From NCBI GenBank assembly GCA_913060495.1, contig CAJXRP010000027.1:1-39203 (forward strand): DNA of 39,203 nucleotides. Reading direction: 5' to 3'. The position numbers and the translations under genes are program-made. The notes below the pieces were generated by a model. It ran no database searches and was not told the origin of the DNA. It saw only the letters and a list, made by a program, of their open reading frames with translations. Shown here piece by piece: positions 26,411 to 36,081 of this stretch. Origin of the DNA: an uncultured Gammaproteobacteria bacterium. Its GTDB lineage: Bacteria; Pseudomonadota; Gammaproteobacteria; Pseudomonadales; Pseudohongiellaceae. Every line of letters starts with the position of its first letter. Position 1 is the stretch's first letter.

Positions 26411-27751
26411 ATGCAGGTTTCCGTTGAAACTACCCAAGGCTTAGAAAGAAAAATGACCGTCGCTGTTCCCAGCGAGAAAGTTGATAGCGCCGTTAATGCA
26501 CGGCTGCAGGAGGCTGCAAGAGACGTAAAGCTCAATGGCTTTCGAAAAGGCAAGGTTCCTTACAAGGTTATCAAGAGCAAGTTTGGCGCAGGGGTACGAC
26601 AGGAAGTAGTTGGCGAAATGATGAGCCGATCCTTCTATGAGGCTATCGATCAGGAAAGTTTGAAGCCGGCCGGACAGCCTAGTATTGAGCCAAAGACTCT
26701 CGATGAGGGGCAAGATTTAGAGTTTGTGGCGACGTTTCAGGTTTACCCTGAAATTACTTTGCCAGACTTTTCAACAATCAAGGCTGAACGCCTTGGTGCA
26801 GAAATCTCCGAAGCTGATATCGACGAGATGATAGAGACTCTCCGTAAACAGCGCCAAACTTGGGAAGTGGCCGAGAGAGCTGCAGCTACGGAAGATATGG
26901 TTAACATTGACTACCTAGGCCGTCGTGACGGTGAAGAGTTTGAGGGTGGCAGTGCGCAGGGAACGAACTTGGTGCTTGGCTCCGAGCGAATGATCCCGGG
27001 ATTTGAGTCAGGTATAGAAGGTAAGTCTGCGGGTGACACGTTCACATTAGACTTGAGTTTTCCCCAGGAGTACCAAAATGCGGAGCTTGCAGGTCAAGAG
27101 GTCGCTTTCGAGATCACTCTGAACTCTGTGAGCGAGCAGGTCATGCCTGTCGTGGATGAGGAATTTTACAAGAGCTTCGGTGTCGAAGAGGGCGGAAACG
27201 ACGCCTTTCGTGAAGAAGTTACAAATAATATGCGCCGCGAATTGAAGACGGCGAGTCGCAATAAGCTTAAGAACAAGATCATGGACAGCCTAGTTGACGC
27301 CGTAGATGCAGAGATTCCCGATGCGCTAGTCGCAGGGGAGATTGAGCAACTCAGGCAGCAAGCAATGCAGCAATTCGGCGGTGGGCAAAATATCGATCCA
27401 AACATGCTTCCGGATGATTTGTTCAAAGAGCAGGCCGCTAGGCGTGTCCTGCTAGGCCTAGTATTAGGTGAAGTAATTCAGCAACAGGAATTGAAAGCAG
27501 ACCCGGGCAAGGTGCGTGAAGCAATCGAAGAGCTTGCCTCTACGTATGAGTCGCCAGACGAAGTTATCAATTGGTATTACGGCAACCAAGAGCAGTTGGC
27601 TACAATTGAGTCCGGCGTTCTCGAAGATCAGGTGTTTGACTATGTTATCGATCAATCATCTGTGACCGATAAGCAAATAGGCTACCAGGAGGTTATTAAG
27701 CCTGAGCCTAAAGCGACTGATGAGAAGGCTGATGCTGAGTCAGATGCCTAA
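26411..27751 (+). CDS. tig: Trigger factor (ribosome-bound chaperone, PPIase)
   Basis: This 446-residue chaperone (E. coli, 432) meets nascent chains at the ribosome exit tunnel. The N-terminal ribosome-docking loop is NGFRKGKVPYKVIKSKFG (about 44-61). The central FKBP-type PPIase domain (about 155-250) reads VNIDYLGRRDGEEFEGG and MIPGFESGIEGKSAGD. The helical C-terminal substrate cradle follows, with an acidic tail (KATDEKADAESDA). It opens the tig-clpP-clpX-lon-hupB-ppiD block conserved in gammaproteobacteria. GAGG lies about 8 bases before the ATG. Confidence 0.97.
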   Translation: MQVSVETTQGLERKMTVAVPSEKVDSAVNARLQEAARDVKLNGFRKGKVPYKVIKSKFGAGVRQEVVGEMMSRSFYEAIDQESLKPAGQPSIEPKTLDEGQDLEFVATFQVYPEITLPDFSTIKAERLGAEISEADIDEMIETLRKQRQTWEVAERAAATEDMVNIDYLGRRDGEEFEGGSAQGTNLVLGSERMIPGFESGIEGKSAGDTFTLDLSFPQEYQNAELAGQEVAFEITLNSVSEQVMPVVDEEFYKSFGVEEGGNDAFREEVTNNMRRELKTASRNKLKNKIMDSLVDAVDAEIPDALVAGEIEQLRQQAMQQFGGGQNIDPNMLPDDLFKEQAARRVLLGLVLGEVIQQQELKADPGKVREAIEELASTYESPDEVINWYYGNQEQLATIESGVLEDQVFDYVIDQSSVTDKQIGYQEVIKPEPKATDEKADAESDA

Positions 27752-27830
27752 AAGGCTGCTTTGTAGAACTTAATTTAATCGCTATTTACCGAGCCGGTAT
27801 TATTGACCGGCACTAAAAGGACAGGAATAC

Positions 27831-28463
27831 ATGTCAAACATTATTCAACCCACAGCGGCTCTTGTACCTATGGTTGTAGAGCAAACGGCCCGTGGCGAAC
27901 GCTCCTACGACATCTATTCCAGGCTGTTAAAGGACCGAGTGATATTTATGACTGGCCAAGTGGAAGACCACATGGCCAATTTGGTTGTCGCACAGATGTT
28001 GTTCTTGGAGTCTGAAAATCCGGACAAAGACATTCATTTATATATCAATTCTCCAGGCGGGTCGGTAACGGCTGGTTTGTCAATTTACGACACGATGCAG
28101 TTTATCAAGCCGGATGTAAGCACGATGTGCATCGGGCAGGCGGCTAGCATGGGTGCGTTATTGTTGGCCGGTGGCACGAAGGGCAAGCGTTTAGCATTGC
28201 CTCATTCGCGAATGATGATTCATCAGCCAAGTGGTGGAGCGCAAGGACAGGCGTCAGATATTGAAATACAAGCGAATGAAATCATAAAGTTGCGACAAAG
28301 TCTTAATGTTTTGCTTTCTATCCATACTGGAAAGACTGTGGAGGATATCGCGAAGGACACAGAGCGCGACAACTTTATGAGTGCCGATGAAGCAAATGAA
28401 TATGGATTGGTGGATAAAGTAATTCAGCAAAGAGTAGATAATAAAGGTATAGAAAGCGTATAA
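27831..28463 (+). CDS. clpP: ATP-dependent Clp protease proteolytic subunit
   Basis: This 210-residue serine protease subunit forms the 14-mer degradation chamber used with ClpX and ClpA. The catalytic Ser is in [11 protein letters not shown], the His in [16 protein letters not shown], and the Asp in the [12 protein letters not shown] region. The N-terminal ~14 residues before [19 protein letters not shown] are probably a propeptide. AGGACAGGA precedes the ATG. A GCCGGT/ACCGGC hairpin (27793-27811) lies in the tig-clpP gap with no T-run. Confidence 0.97.
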   Translation: MSNIIQPTAALVPMVVEQTARGERSYDIYSRLLKDRVIFMTGQVEDHMANLVVAQMLFLESENPDKDIHLYINSPGGSVTAGLSIYDTMQFIKPDVSTMCIGQAASMGALLLAGGTKGKRLALPHSRMMIHQPSGGAQGQASDIEIQANEIIKLRQSLNVLLSIHTGKTVEDIAKDTERDNFMSADEANEYGLVDKVIQQRVDNKGIESV

Positions 28464-28663
28464 ATCGGACAGTAATAGCCCTATGGGCTTGCATTTCCAC
28501 GCGGATGTCTCCATTTTAGAAGCCATGCAGCAAGCCAAGTTTTCACTTGTCATAGATTCGCACTCAGGTTCCGGGCTTAGATTAGAAAATAATTCCGGTC
28601 AATGCTTAGAAGTCCATTGTTTAGGGCTCTAGCTAAAGATTCAGATTTTAGGTTGTAGTTTAG

Positions 28664-29956
28664 ATGTCAGACGATAGCTTTAATAAGGGCGACGATAACG
28701 GCAAATTGCTGTATTGCTCGTTCTGCGGTAAGAGTCAGCATGAGGTTCGCAAGCTAATTGCGGGCCCATCGGTGTTCGTGTGTGATGAGTGCGTTGATTT
28801 GTGTAACGACATCATCCGCGAGGAGATTCAGGAAAAGGATACCGAGACTACCGAGCGCAAACTCCCAATTCCCGAAGAAATTAAAAACACTTTGGATGAA
28901 TACGTAATTGGCCAGGAAAGCGCCAAGAAAGTGCTCGCCGTAGCGGTTTATAATCACTATAAGCGTCTGAACTATGCCAAATCCAATGGTGAGGTCGAGC
29001 TAAGCAAGAGCAATATCTTGATGGTCGGCCCGACTGGTACGGGTAAGACCTTGCTAGCAGAAACCTTGGCGCGCCTACTAGATGTCCCTTTTACTATCGC
29101 CGATGCGACAACACTCACCGAGGCTGGTTATGTAGGTGAGGATGTCGAGAACATCATCCAAAAACTATTACAGAAATGCGACTACGATGTAGAAAAGGCG
29201 CAAATAGGCATCGTCTATATCGATGAAATCGACAAGATTTCCCGTAAGTCTGACAATCCCTCAATCACTCGAGACGTTTCAGGCGAGGGTGTGCAGCAGG
29301 CTTTGCTGAAGTTAATTGAGGGCACCGTTGCCTCCGTTCCACCCCAAGGTGGTCGCAAGCATCCACAACAAGAATTCCTGCAAGTCGATACTGCAAATAT
29401 CCTGTTCATCTGCGGTGGAGCCTTCGCTGGCTTGGATCGAATCATCCGTGATCGTTCCGATAAGAGTGGCATCGGTTTCTCTGCAGAGGTGAGATCGAAG
29501 GAAGAAGAGAACAAAGTCGGGGAGACGCTGCGTGGCGTGGAGCCTGAAGACCTCGTTAAGTACGGTCTGATACCAGAATTCGTCGGCCGCTTACCAATGA
29601 TTGCTACACTGGATGAGTTGGATCTGGACGCGATGGTGCGCATTATCCGTGAACCGAAGAACTCATTAACGAAGCAGTATGCTCAATTGTTTGAAATGGA
29701 AGGCGTGGAGATTCAATTTCGTGATGATGCGCTTCGTGCTATCGCCAGAAAGGCGAAAGAACGTAAGACGGGTGCTCGCGGACTGCGCTCCATCATGGAG
29801 ACAGTGTTATTGGATTCCATGTACAAGATTCCTTCGCTGGATAAGGTCAGTAAAGTCATTATCGATGCTGCCGTGATCGAAGGCGAGTCAGAGCCTCTAT
29901 TGATGTACGAGAATGTCGAGCAGCAGAGCAAATCTGCTGCAGATGAAAAGAGCTGA
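28664..29956 (+). CDS. clpX: ATP-dependent Clp protease ATPase subunit ClpX
   Basis: This 430-residue AAA+ unfoldase (E. coli, 424) feeds tagged substrates into ClpP. The N-terminal zinc finger is YCSFCGKS and VCDECVDLC. Walker A is GPTGTGKT, Walker B is VYIDEIDKI, and the pore loop is in the [11 protein letters not shown] region. Sensor-2 lies in [12 protein letters not shown]. The clpP-clpX gap is 200 nt and the start has no strong ribosome site. A hairpin follows the gene. Confidence 0.97.
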   Translation: MSDDSFNKGDDNGKLLYCSFCGKSQHEVRKLIAGPSVFVCDECVDLCNDIIREEIQEKDTETTERKLPIPEEIKNTLDEYVIGQESAKKVLAVAVYNHYKRLNYAKSNGEVELSKSNILMVGPTGTGKTLLAETLARLLDVPFTIADATTLTEAGYVGEDVENIIQKLLQKCDYDVEKAQIGIVYIDEIDKISRKSDNPSITRDVSGEGVQQALLKLIEGTVASVPPQGGRKHPQQEFLQVDTANILFICGGAFAGLDRIIRDRSDKSGIGFSAEVRSKEEENKVGETLRGVEPEDLVKYGLIPEFVGRLPMIATLDELDLDAMVRIIREPKNSLTKQYAQLFEMEGVEIQFRDDALRAIARKAKERKTGARGLRSIMETVLLDSMYKIPSLDKVSKVIIDAAVIEGESEPLLMYENVEQQSKSAADEKS

Positions 29957-29965
29957 TAAAGTTCT

Positions 29966-29994
29966 GCCAAAGCCTTGATATTTGAGGCTCTGGC
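29966..29994 (+). other. Hairpin in the clpX-lon gap
   Basis: GCCA-A-AGCCT (29966-29975) pairs with AGGCT-C-TGGC (29985-29994): nine pairs, one A-C mismatch and a 9-nt loop. A small stem, GCCT/AGGC near 30041-30053, follows. There is no T-run. It could trim clpX mRNA or lower read-through into lon. Confidence 0.35.
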
Positions 29995-30080
29995 ACCATC
30001 TTTGGATATAGGCTTCAGGGCCAACAATCACCTTTAAGTGCGCCTCAGTTAGGCGTGTCCACAAATTCATAGAGTAGTAT

Positions 30081-32510
30081 ATGAGTATATCCTCGGACGA
30101 TCCCAGCAACACAGAATTCCCATTATTGCCACTGCGTGACGTAGTGGTCTATCCACAAATTGTCCAGCCGCTTTTCGTCGGTAGGCCGAAATCTATTAAA
30201 GCCTTGGAAATCGCCATGGCAAGCGACAAGCAGGTCTTGTTGGTAGCGCAGAAGAATGCCTCCGACGATGAACCCGCCGCCGATGATCTTTATCAGATCG
30301 GTACAGTTGCGACGATTCTGCAGTTGATCCGTTTGCCGGACGGTACTGTCAAGGTGCTTGTAGAGGGACTTGATAGGGCGCAATTGCGCAACGTCAGCTT
30401 CGATGCAGATCATTTTCGCTCCGAAATCCTGGTTCTCAATACTGACCCCGTTCCTGAGAAAGAGTCTGAGTTACTGATTCGTTCTCTGCTTTCACAGTTT
30501 GAGCAATATGTGCAGCTCAGTAAGAAGATACCGCCAGAGGTAATGACTTCTATTTCCAGCATCGATGAGCCTGGTCGCCTAGTCGATACCATCGCGAATC
30601 ACATGACATTGCAGCTTGCAGAGAAGCAGAATTTGCTTGAGTTGGTGAGTCTAGAAGCAAGAATCGAACACCTAATGGCGTTGATCGAGTCAGAAATCGA
30701 TCTGTTTCAAGTAGAAAAACGCATCCGTGGACGCGTTAAGAAGCAGATGGAAAAAAGTCAGCGTGAGTACTATCTGAATGAGCAGATGAAGGCCATCCAG
30801 AAAGAAATGGGCGAAATGGATGATGTTCCGAACGAGACAGAGGAACTCCAGGGCCGTATCGATGATGCAGGCATGCCCAAGGAAGCAAAAGAGAAGGCAG
30901 TTTCCGAACTAAATAAGTTGAAGCAGATGTCGCCGATGTCATCGGAAGCTTCTGTTGTGCGTACCTATCTCGATTGGATGGTTAGCATACCTTGGAAGAA
31001 GCGTTCTAAAGTGCGCATGGATTTGGTTAAGGCTGAGGAAATTCTCGAGACAGATCATTACGGCCTTAAAGAAGTTAAGGAGCGAATTCTCGAATATCTC
31101 GCCGTGCAGAAGCGCGTTAAGAAATTGAAAGGTCCTATTCTTTGTTTAGTGGGGCCCCCGGGAGTAGGTAAGACATCCCTAGGAGAATCGATTGCTAGGG
31201 CTACTAATAGAAAGTTCGTGCGGATGGCCCTTGGTGGTGTCCGTGATGAGGCGGAAATTAGAGGCCATAGAAAAACTTATATAGGTTCTTTACCAGGGAA
31301 ACTGGTACAGAAGCTCTCTAAGGTTGGCGTTAAAAACCCGCTGTTTTTGTTGGATGAAATTGACAAGATGGGCATGGATAATCGTGGCGATCCCGCTTCT
31401 GCGCTGTTGGAAGTGTTAGATCCTGAACAAAACCACAGCTTTAATGATCATTATCTTGAGGTCGACTATGACCTTTCGGAAGTTATGTTCGTGTGTACAT
31501 CGAATAGCATGAACATTCCTGAGGCGCTTCTGGATCGTATGGAAGTGATTCGAATTCCTGGGTACACCGAGGAAGAAAAGATAAGTATTGCCGAGCGCTA
31601 TTTGATTCCGAAGCAAAAGAAGAACAATGGCGTTAAAGACGACGAATTAACCTTCACGACTGAGCCTATTAGTGACTTGGTTCGTTATTACACGCGAGAG
31701 GCTGGTGTCCGAGGCTTAGAGCGAGAAATAGCGAAGATTTGCCGTAAGGTGGTTAAGGAGAATTCGCTGGAGAGCGATGGTGATCCAGTTAATCTTACTT
31801 CCGAGGAGCTAGAAGAATACTCTGGTGTTCGTAAGTATGACTATGGCAAGGCGGAAGAAGAAAATCTGATCGGCCAGGTTAATGGCTTGGCTTGGACCTC
31901 TGTAGGAGGCGAGCTGCTGACGATAGAGGCAGCTGCTGTTGCTGGTAAGGGCAAAACCACTAAGACCGGCTCTCTTGGTGACGTGATGCTGGAGTCGATA
32001 CAGGCTGCTTTAACCGTAGTTAGGAGTCGAGCAGAGTCGCTTGGCCTCTCTCCCAATTTTCATGAGAAATATGATCTGCATATCCACGTGCCAGAAGGAG
32101 CGACTCCTAAAGATGGCCCCAGCGCAGGCGTTGGTATGTGTACGGCACTCGTATCAGTGCTGACTTCTATCCCGGTTCGTGCGGATGTAGCCATGACGGG
32201 AGAAATCACATTACGAGGGCAGGTATTGAAGATCGGCGGACTGAAAGAGAAATTGCTGGCTGCTCACCGTGGAAATATTAAAACTGTAATAATCCCAGCC
32301 GACAATGAAAGAGACTTAAAGGAAATTCCAGACAATATTAAAGCGGATTTGGAGATCATTCCCGTTCGCTGGATAGACCAAGTTTTGGAACATGCACTGC
32401 AGTATCAGCCGACTCCTTTAAGCGATGGCAAAAAGGCGTCAACCGATAAAGAAGCAAAGCAAGATGATAAAGATAAAAGTAGTGATGAAAAGCACATAAA
32501 TACCCACTGA
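30081..32510 (+). CDS. lon: ATP-dependent protease La (Lon)
   Basis: This 809-residue single-chain AAA+ protease (E. coli, 784) degrades misfolded and regulatory proteins in the cytoplasm. The N-terminal substrate domain begins FPLLPLRDVVVYPQ. Walker A is GPPGVGKT and Walker B is LFLLDEIDKM. The catalytic dyad is Ser in PKDGPSAGVGM and Lys in KIGGLKEKLLAAHRG. A Lys/Asp-rich disordered tail (from about residue 785) accounts for the extra length. No convincing heat-shock sigma-32 promoter was seen in the 124-nt gap before it. The next gene, hupB, has its own promoter. Confidence 0.97.
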   Translation: MSISSDDPSNTEFPLLPLRDVVVYPQIVQPLFVGRPKSIKALEIAMASDKQVLLVAQKNASDDEPAADDLYQIGTVATILQLIRLPDGTVKVLVEGLDRAQLRNVSFDADHFRSEILVLNTDPVPEKESELLIRSLLSQFEQYVQLSKKIPPEVMTSISSIDEPGRLVDTIANHMTLQLAEKQNLLELVSLEARIEHLMALIESEIDLFQVEKRIRGRVKKQMEKSQREYYLNEQMKAIQKEMGEMDDVPNETEELQGRIDDAGMPKEAKEKAVSELNKLKQMSPMSSEASVVRTYLDWMVSIPWKKRSKVRMDLVKAEEILETDHYGLKEVKERILEYLAVQKRVKKLKGPILCLVGPPGVGKTSLGESIARATNRKFVRMALGGVRDEAEIRGHRKTYIGSLPGKLVQKLSKVGVKNPLFLLDEIDKMGMDNRGDPASALLEVLDPEQNHSFNDHYLEVDYDLSEVMFVCTSNSMNIPEALLDRMEVIRIPGYTEEEKISIAERYLIPKQKKNNGVKDDELTFTTEPISDLVRYYTREAGVRGLEREIAKICRKVVKENSLESDGDPVNLTSEELEEYSGVRKYDYGKAEEENLIGQVNGLAWTSVGGELLTIEAAAVAGKGKTTKTGSLGDVMLESIQAALTVVRSRAESLGLSPNFHEKYDLHIHVPEGATPKDGPSAGVGMCTALVSVLTSIPVRADVAMTGEITLRGQVLKIGGLKEKLLAAHRGNIKTVIIPADNERDLKEIPDNIKADLEIIPVRWIDQVLEHALQYQPTPLSDGKKASTDKEAKQDDKDKSSDEKHINTH

Positions 32511-32526
32511 TACCGCATGTTTGCTG

Positions 32527-32556
32527 TTGACACGGCTTTCACGCAATTGGTATAAA
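32527..32556 (+). promoter_or_regulatory. Strong sigma-70 promoter of hupB
   Basis: A perfect TTGACA (32527-32532) and TATAAA (32551-32556) are separated by 18 bases. This is the best promoter match in the window. It would give hupB a leader of about 160 nt and drive it independently of lon. Confidence 0.75.
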
Positions 32557-32723
32557 GACTAGGTATTACGCAGGGTTTACGTCATATTTTTGGGAAAAGA
32601 ATTAGATTTAGCTAGAGCTTAGAATTTGTGTATTTAGAGCAATCTCATTGTCCTGATTACACCAGCATTTTTTAGGCGTTTATAGATAAGAAAATCACTT
32701 AAATTTAGAAAAAAGGGGATAAC

Positions 32724-32999
32724 GTGAATAAATCAGAATTAATAGATGCTGTTGCCGCTAGTGCGGACCTTCCTAAAGCTGCTGCTGGTCGTGCAATCGA
32801 TGCAATGATCGACGCAATTACAGACTCTTTGAAGAAAGAAGATCCTGTTGTGTTGGTTGGTTTTGGAACTTTTGCCACTAAGCACAGAGCGGCTAGAACT
32901 GGTCGTAATCCCCAAACTGGCGAGCCAATTCAAATTAAGGCAGCTCGTGTACCTAGCTTCAAAGCAGGTAAGGCACTTAAGGATTCTGTTAACTCTTAA
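32724..32999 (+). CDS. hupB: Nucleoid-associated protein HU-beta
   Basis: This 91-residue DNA-bending protein has the full HU fold. [21 protein letters not shown] forms the helical dimer base. [29 protein letters not shown] forms the beta-arm, with the intercalating Pro in [14 protein letters not shown] is the closing helix. It starts with GTG at 32724, preceded by AAAAGGGGA, a strong ribosome site. It sits between lon and ppiD as in Pseudomonas and E. coli. A strong promoter upstream and an efficient terminator downstream make it a separate, highly expressed unit. Confidence 0.98.
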   Translation: MNKSELIDAVAASADLPKAAAGRAIDAMIDAITDSLKKEDPVVLVGFGTFATKHRAARTGRNPQTGEPIQIKAARVPSFKAGKALKDSVNS

Positions 33000-33031
33000 T
33001 TGAGTTGATTGGACTGCAAGTTCAATAACTA

Positions 33032-33119
33032 AGCTGAGTTAGCTCAGCTGTTGTAGATTCTCTGCTCTAAAATTTGCTGCTAAGAATCTAATTGAACGGG
33101 AATGAGAGGCTGATTTCCC
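33032..33119 (+). ncRNA. Hairpin-rich 3' region of the hupB transcript, sRNA candidate
   Basis: Three stems lie in series between the hupB stop and its terminator. They are AGCTGAG/CTCAGCT (33032-33038 and 33043-33049), TAGATTCT/AGAATCTA (33054-33061 and 33083-33090) and GGGAA/TTCCC (33098-33102 and 33115-33119). With the terminator this makes a compact folded tail of about 135 nt, longer than needed for termination alone. It could be released as a 3'-UTR-derived small RNA or just protect hupB mRNA. Confidence 0.35.
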
Positions 33120-33143
33120 AGGCGGCTCCCAAGAGAAAAGTAG

Positions 33144-33168
33144 GGCGCATCTATGATGCGCCTTTTTT
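33144..33168 (+). terminator. Rho-independent terminator of hupB
   Basis: GGCGCATC (33144-33151) pairs perfectly with GATGCGCC (33155-33162) around the loop TAT and is followed by six T residues (33163-33168). It is the clearest terminator in the window and separates hupB from ppiD, so ppiD should have its own promoter within the next ~75 nt. Confidence 0.92.
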
Positions 33169-33243
33169 GGTTTACGAATTACATTACTTCTTCCTCTTTT
33201 ATGGAGGAGTAGATTAGCGATTTAGCGGAATTTAGGAACAACT

Positions 33244-35136
33244 ATGCTGCAAGATATACGTGACAATTCACAGGGTGTAATAGCCAAGGTCATCATCGGT
33301 TTCATCGTGGCGATCTTTGCTCTGTTTGGCGTGGATTCGATCATGAACGGCTTTATAACATCGCCGCCAGTCGCTGAAATCAATGGCGAGGAAGTGACCG
33401 AAGCCCAGCTGCAGGCTAATACACAGAACCTATTGAATTCGATTGGTGGAAGTGCAGATTCCCTAGATCAAACGCTGCTTGAACAAATTGCCTTGTCGCA
33501 AATCCTTGAAGAGGTGCTGCTGAGACAGTCGGCGCAGAATACAGGCATGGCAGTGTCTAGCAACCGGGTTGATAGGTCGATTATTGAAAACGCGCAATTC
33601 CAGATAAACGGGGTTTTCGATGCCGATCTAGCGGTGCGGACCATGGCTAGTCAGGGTTTTAGCGTTCCTATCTACAGGGAAACGCTTAAGCAACAGATGC
33701 TGCTGTCGCAGCTTGCGAATGGATACAGTAGTTCGGCTTTTGTTACTGAGCCAGAATTAGAGCGAGTGGCCAGCCTTTCTGCTCAGACACGGGATTTTCG
33801 TTACCTTTCGATCCCGATGGGCACTCGCACTCTGGGCACGCCGATCTCAGACGCAGAAATTCAAAGTTACTACGAAGAGAACCCGGATGATTTCACGCAG
33901 CCTGAAACAGTATCCGTGGGCTATGTGCTGTTAGATAAGAATGCTATCTCCAATGAGATTGAGCTTGCTGAGGGTGTTGTTCGAACGCAGTATGAAACTG
34001 AAAAATCTGCCTTCGAAGGGTCTGCTGAAAAACGTGCTTCACACATCCTATTCGAAGTTGGTGGCGATTTAAGCGAAGAGCAGGCTCTATCATTGGCTGC
34101 TACTGCCAAGCAGCGAATAGATGCGGGTGAGGATTTTGGAGTGGTGGCTTTGGATATGTCCACCGACAAAGTGTCTGCAGAAGAGGGTGGAGACATTGGT
34201 TATACCGATGGTTCTGCTTTCCCAACAGCGATCGAAGAGGCCTTGGAAATTCTATCTGTGAATGAGGTCTCAGGGCCGGTTGTTTCCGATTTCGGTGTCC
34301 ATATCGTGATGCTGACAGAAGATTCAGAGAACGTGTTCCAAGAATTTGAGGAAGTTGCTGAGCGTATAGAGAGAGAATTAAAGAGCTCAGAAGTTGAACT
34401 TATCTATGCCGAGCGACTGGGGGATCTTTCTAATCTAGCGTTTGAGACAGGAAATTTAGAAACGATTTCAGAAGAGCTTGGAATGGACGTACTTATTAGT
34501 GGTGCTTTCGGTCGCACCGGAGCCACTGGAATCTTTGCTAACCAGGCGCTTATTGCTGCTGCATTTTCCGAAGAAGTATTGCTGGAGAGAAACAACAGTG
34601 AAGTGATTGAGCTTAGTCCTTCACAAGCTGTAGTGTTGAATGTAGAGGAATTTAATGAGGCCACAGTTCTTCCGCTTGAAGAGGTTGAGCCAGAGATAGC
34701 CGTTATAATTCGTACCGACATGGAGCGCGAAGCGGTGCGCAATCTCGCTAGTCAGCTTTTAACGAGCATAGAGAATGGCGAGGCCATCGACCAGCTTTTA
34801 GCTGACAACGAAATAGAATGGCTCACAGAGCAAGGTGCTAATAGGCTTGCTGCAAGTGTTAATAGAGAGATTTTGACTCAGGTGTTTGCTATGTCATTAG
34901 CTGATGCGGACACGTCTGCTTATGAGAGCTTAACGCTTAGTAACGCTACAGCAGTCATTGTTGAGTTGAATGCTATCAATGCGGGCTCTATAGCTTCCCT
35001 GGCAGAGTCAGAGCGCGAGACCATGGTGAGTTCTATGATATCGGACTTAGGCAATAGTGACTTCCAAGCTTATATGAGCAACCTGGAAGCGAATGCGGAC
35101 ATCAAGTCGCGCATTCTTGACGAAGAGCTGCTTTAA
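33244..35136 (+). CDS. ppiD: Membrane-anchored periplasmic foldase PpiD
   Basis: This 630-residue SurA-N/parvulin protein (E. coli PpiD, 623) is anchored in the inner membrane by one N-terminal segment (about 14-35, VIAKVIIGFIVAIFALFGVD). It helps newly exported proteins fold at the Sec translocon. The SurA-like chaperone region spans about 45-180. A parvulin domain near 260-360 reads KRASHILFEVGGDLSEEQA, EEGGDIGYTDGSAF and SGPVVSDFGVHIVMLTE. The C-terminal half is another helical chaperone segment. AGGA lies 6 bases before the ATG. It ends 4 nt before the convergent fabI. Confidence 0.93.
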   Translation: MLQDIRDNSQGVIAKVIIGFIVAIFALFGVDSIMNGFITSPPVAEINGEEVTEAQLQANTQNLLNSIGGSADSLDQTLLEQIALSQILEEVLLRQSAQNTGMAVSSNRVDRSIIENAQFQINGVFDADLAVRTMASQGFSVPIYRETLKQQMLLSQLANGYSSSAFVTEPELERVASLSAQTRDFRYLSIPMGTRTLGTPISDAEIQSYYEENPDDFTQPETVSVGYVLLDKNAISNEIELAEGVVRTQYETEKSAFEGSAEKRASHILFEVGGDLSEEQALSLAATAKQRIDAGEDFGVVALDMSTDKVSAEEGGDIGYTDGSAFPTAIEEALEILSVNEVSGPVVSDFGVHIVMLTEDSENVFQEFEEVAERIERELKSSEVELIYAERLGDLSNLAFETGNLETISEELGMDVLISGAFGRTGATGIFANQALIAAAFSEEVLLERNNSEVIELSPSQAVVLNVEEFNEATVLPLEEVEPEIAVIIRTDMEREAVRNLASQLLTSIENGEAIDQLLADNEIEWLTEQGANRLAASVNREILTQVFAMSLADADTSAYESLTLSNATAVIVELNAINAGSIASLAESERETMVSSMISDLGNSDFQAYMSNLEANADIKSRILDEELL

Positions 35137-35140
35137 GCGG

Positions 35141-35947
35141 CTATTCCCCTTCAGCTTCGAGGTCGTTGAGAGAGCCCATGGCGGTAGTATTGAAGCCGCC
35201 ATCAACATACAGAATCTCACCACTTACCCCTGAAGCTAGGTCGGAGCACAGAAAACTCGCGGCATTTCCCACTTCTTCGATAGTAACGTTTCTTCTGAGA
35301 GGAGTTTGCTGAGCATTGTGCTTAAGCATTTTCCTAAAGCTCTTAATTCCAGCAGCAGCAAGGGTCTTAATCGGTCCGGCTGAAATAGCATTCACTCGAA
35401 TCCCTTCAGGCCCTAGACTGGCTGCCATGTAGCGTACGTTAGCTTCTAGGCTGGCTTTTGCTAAACCCATAACATTGTAGTTAGGAAGGCTACGCACCGC
35501 CCCCAGATAGCTGAGTGTGAGCAGCGAGCCGTTTCTGCCGGCCATCATTGATTTGCCCGCTTTAGCGAGAGCGACGAAGCTGTAGGAGCTGATTTCGTGC
35601 GCCATCAAGAAACCCTCGCGAGTCGTTACATCCACATAGTTGCCATCAAGTTCGTTTCCAGGGGCAAATGCTAGACAGTGAACGATTCCATCTAAGCCAT
35701 CCCAGCTCTTGCCTAATTCTTCGAACAGGTCCGTTATTTCTTCATCTTTGGCGACATCGCAGGGGAACACTAAGTCGGAACCCCAGGTTGCTGCAAATTT
35801 AAGAACACGGTCCTTTAGTTTCTCATTCTGGTACGTAAAGGCGAGTTCGGCGCCTTCACGATGCATCGCCTCTGCAATGCCTGAGGCGATCGAGAGCTTG
35901 CTCGCAACACCAAGAATTAGATACTTTTTTCCTGTCAGATAACCCAT
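35141..35947 (-). CDS. fabI: Enoyl-[acyl-carrier-protein] reductase (NADH)
   Basis: This 268-residue short-chain dehydrogenase-type enzyme (E. coli FabI, 262) carries out the last reduction in each fatty-acid elongation cycle. The atypical cofactor motif is [17 protein letters not shown]. The active site is [25 protein letters not shown], with both tyrosines and the Tyr-x6-Lys spacing. [18 protein letters not shown] forms the substrate-loop region. AGGA precedes the ATG. It follows ppiD in the opposite orientation. The last dozen residues ([12 protein letters not shown]) are acidic and probably disordered. Confidence 0.96.
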   Translation of the reverse strand: MGYLTGKKYLILGVASKLSIASGIAEAMHREGAELAFTYQNEKLKDRVLKFAATWGSDLVFPCDVAKDEEITDLFEELGKSWDGLDGIVHCLAFAPGNELDGNYVDVTTREGFLMAHEISSYSFVALAKAGKSMMAGRNGSLLTLSYLGAVRSLPNYNVMGLAKASLEANVRYMAASLGPEGIRVNAISAGPIKTLAAAGIKSFRKMLKHNAQQTPLRRNVTIEEVGNAASFLCSDLASGVSGEILYVDGGFNTTAMGSLNDLEAEGE

Positions 35948-36025
35948 GCTTTTATCCTGTTTTAGCTGGTTTTTATGGCGATATTTTACTGTATTTTGAG
36001 GGGATTACCCATGCCTATGCGTTAA

Positions 36026-36050
36026 CTAGTGCGAGGCCTAGCCTAGTGCG
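36026..36050. repeat. Tandem direct repeat upstream of fabI
   Basis: CTAGTGCG occurs at 36026-36033 and again at 36043-36050, a 17-bp period, with AGGCCTAGC between. It lies about 80-100 bases upstream of the fabI start. Half-helical-turn phasing does not favour one protein face, so a binding role is speculative. Confidence 0.35.
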
Positions 36051-36056
36051 AAAATT

Positions 36057-36081
36057 TGCATGGCTTATTTAATGCCATGCA
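36057..36081 (-). terminator. Hairpin spanning the POT transporter stop codon
   Basis: TGCATGGC (36057-36064) pairs perfectly with GCCATGCA (36074-36081), and the stop codon TAA lies in the 9-nt loop. On the minus strand it is followed by AAATTTTCG, a weak U-tract. It is a plausible terminator for the mltD-POT operon before fabI. Confidence 0.45.

Noticed and set aside
33030..33120. Possible tRNA after hupB (sequence resembles a D-arm, TTAGCTCAGCTG)
   Set aside because: No matching 7-bp acceptor stem, anticodon arm or TTCGA T-loop could be assembled. The stems present are simple serial hairpins.
35141..35947. FabI Ala at the position of E. coli Gly93 as a triclosan-resistance change
   Set aside because: Alanine is natural at this position in other FabI proteins such as those of Staphylococcus and Bacillus, so it does not by itself imply resistance.
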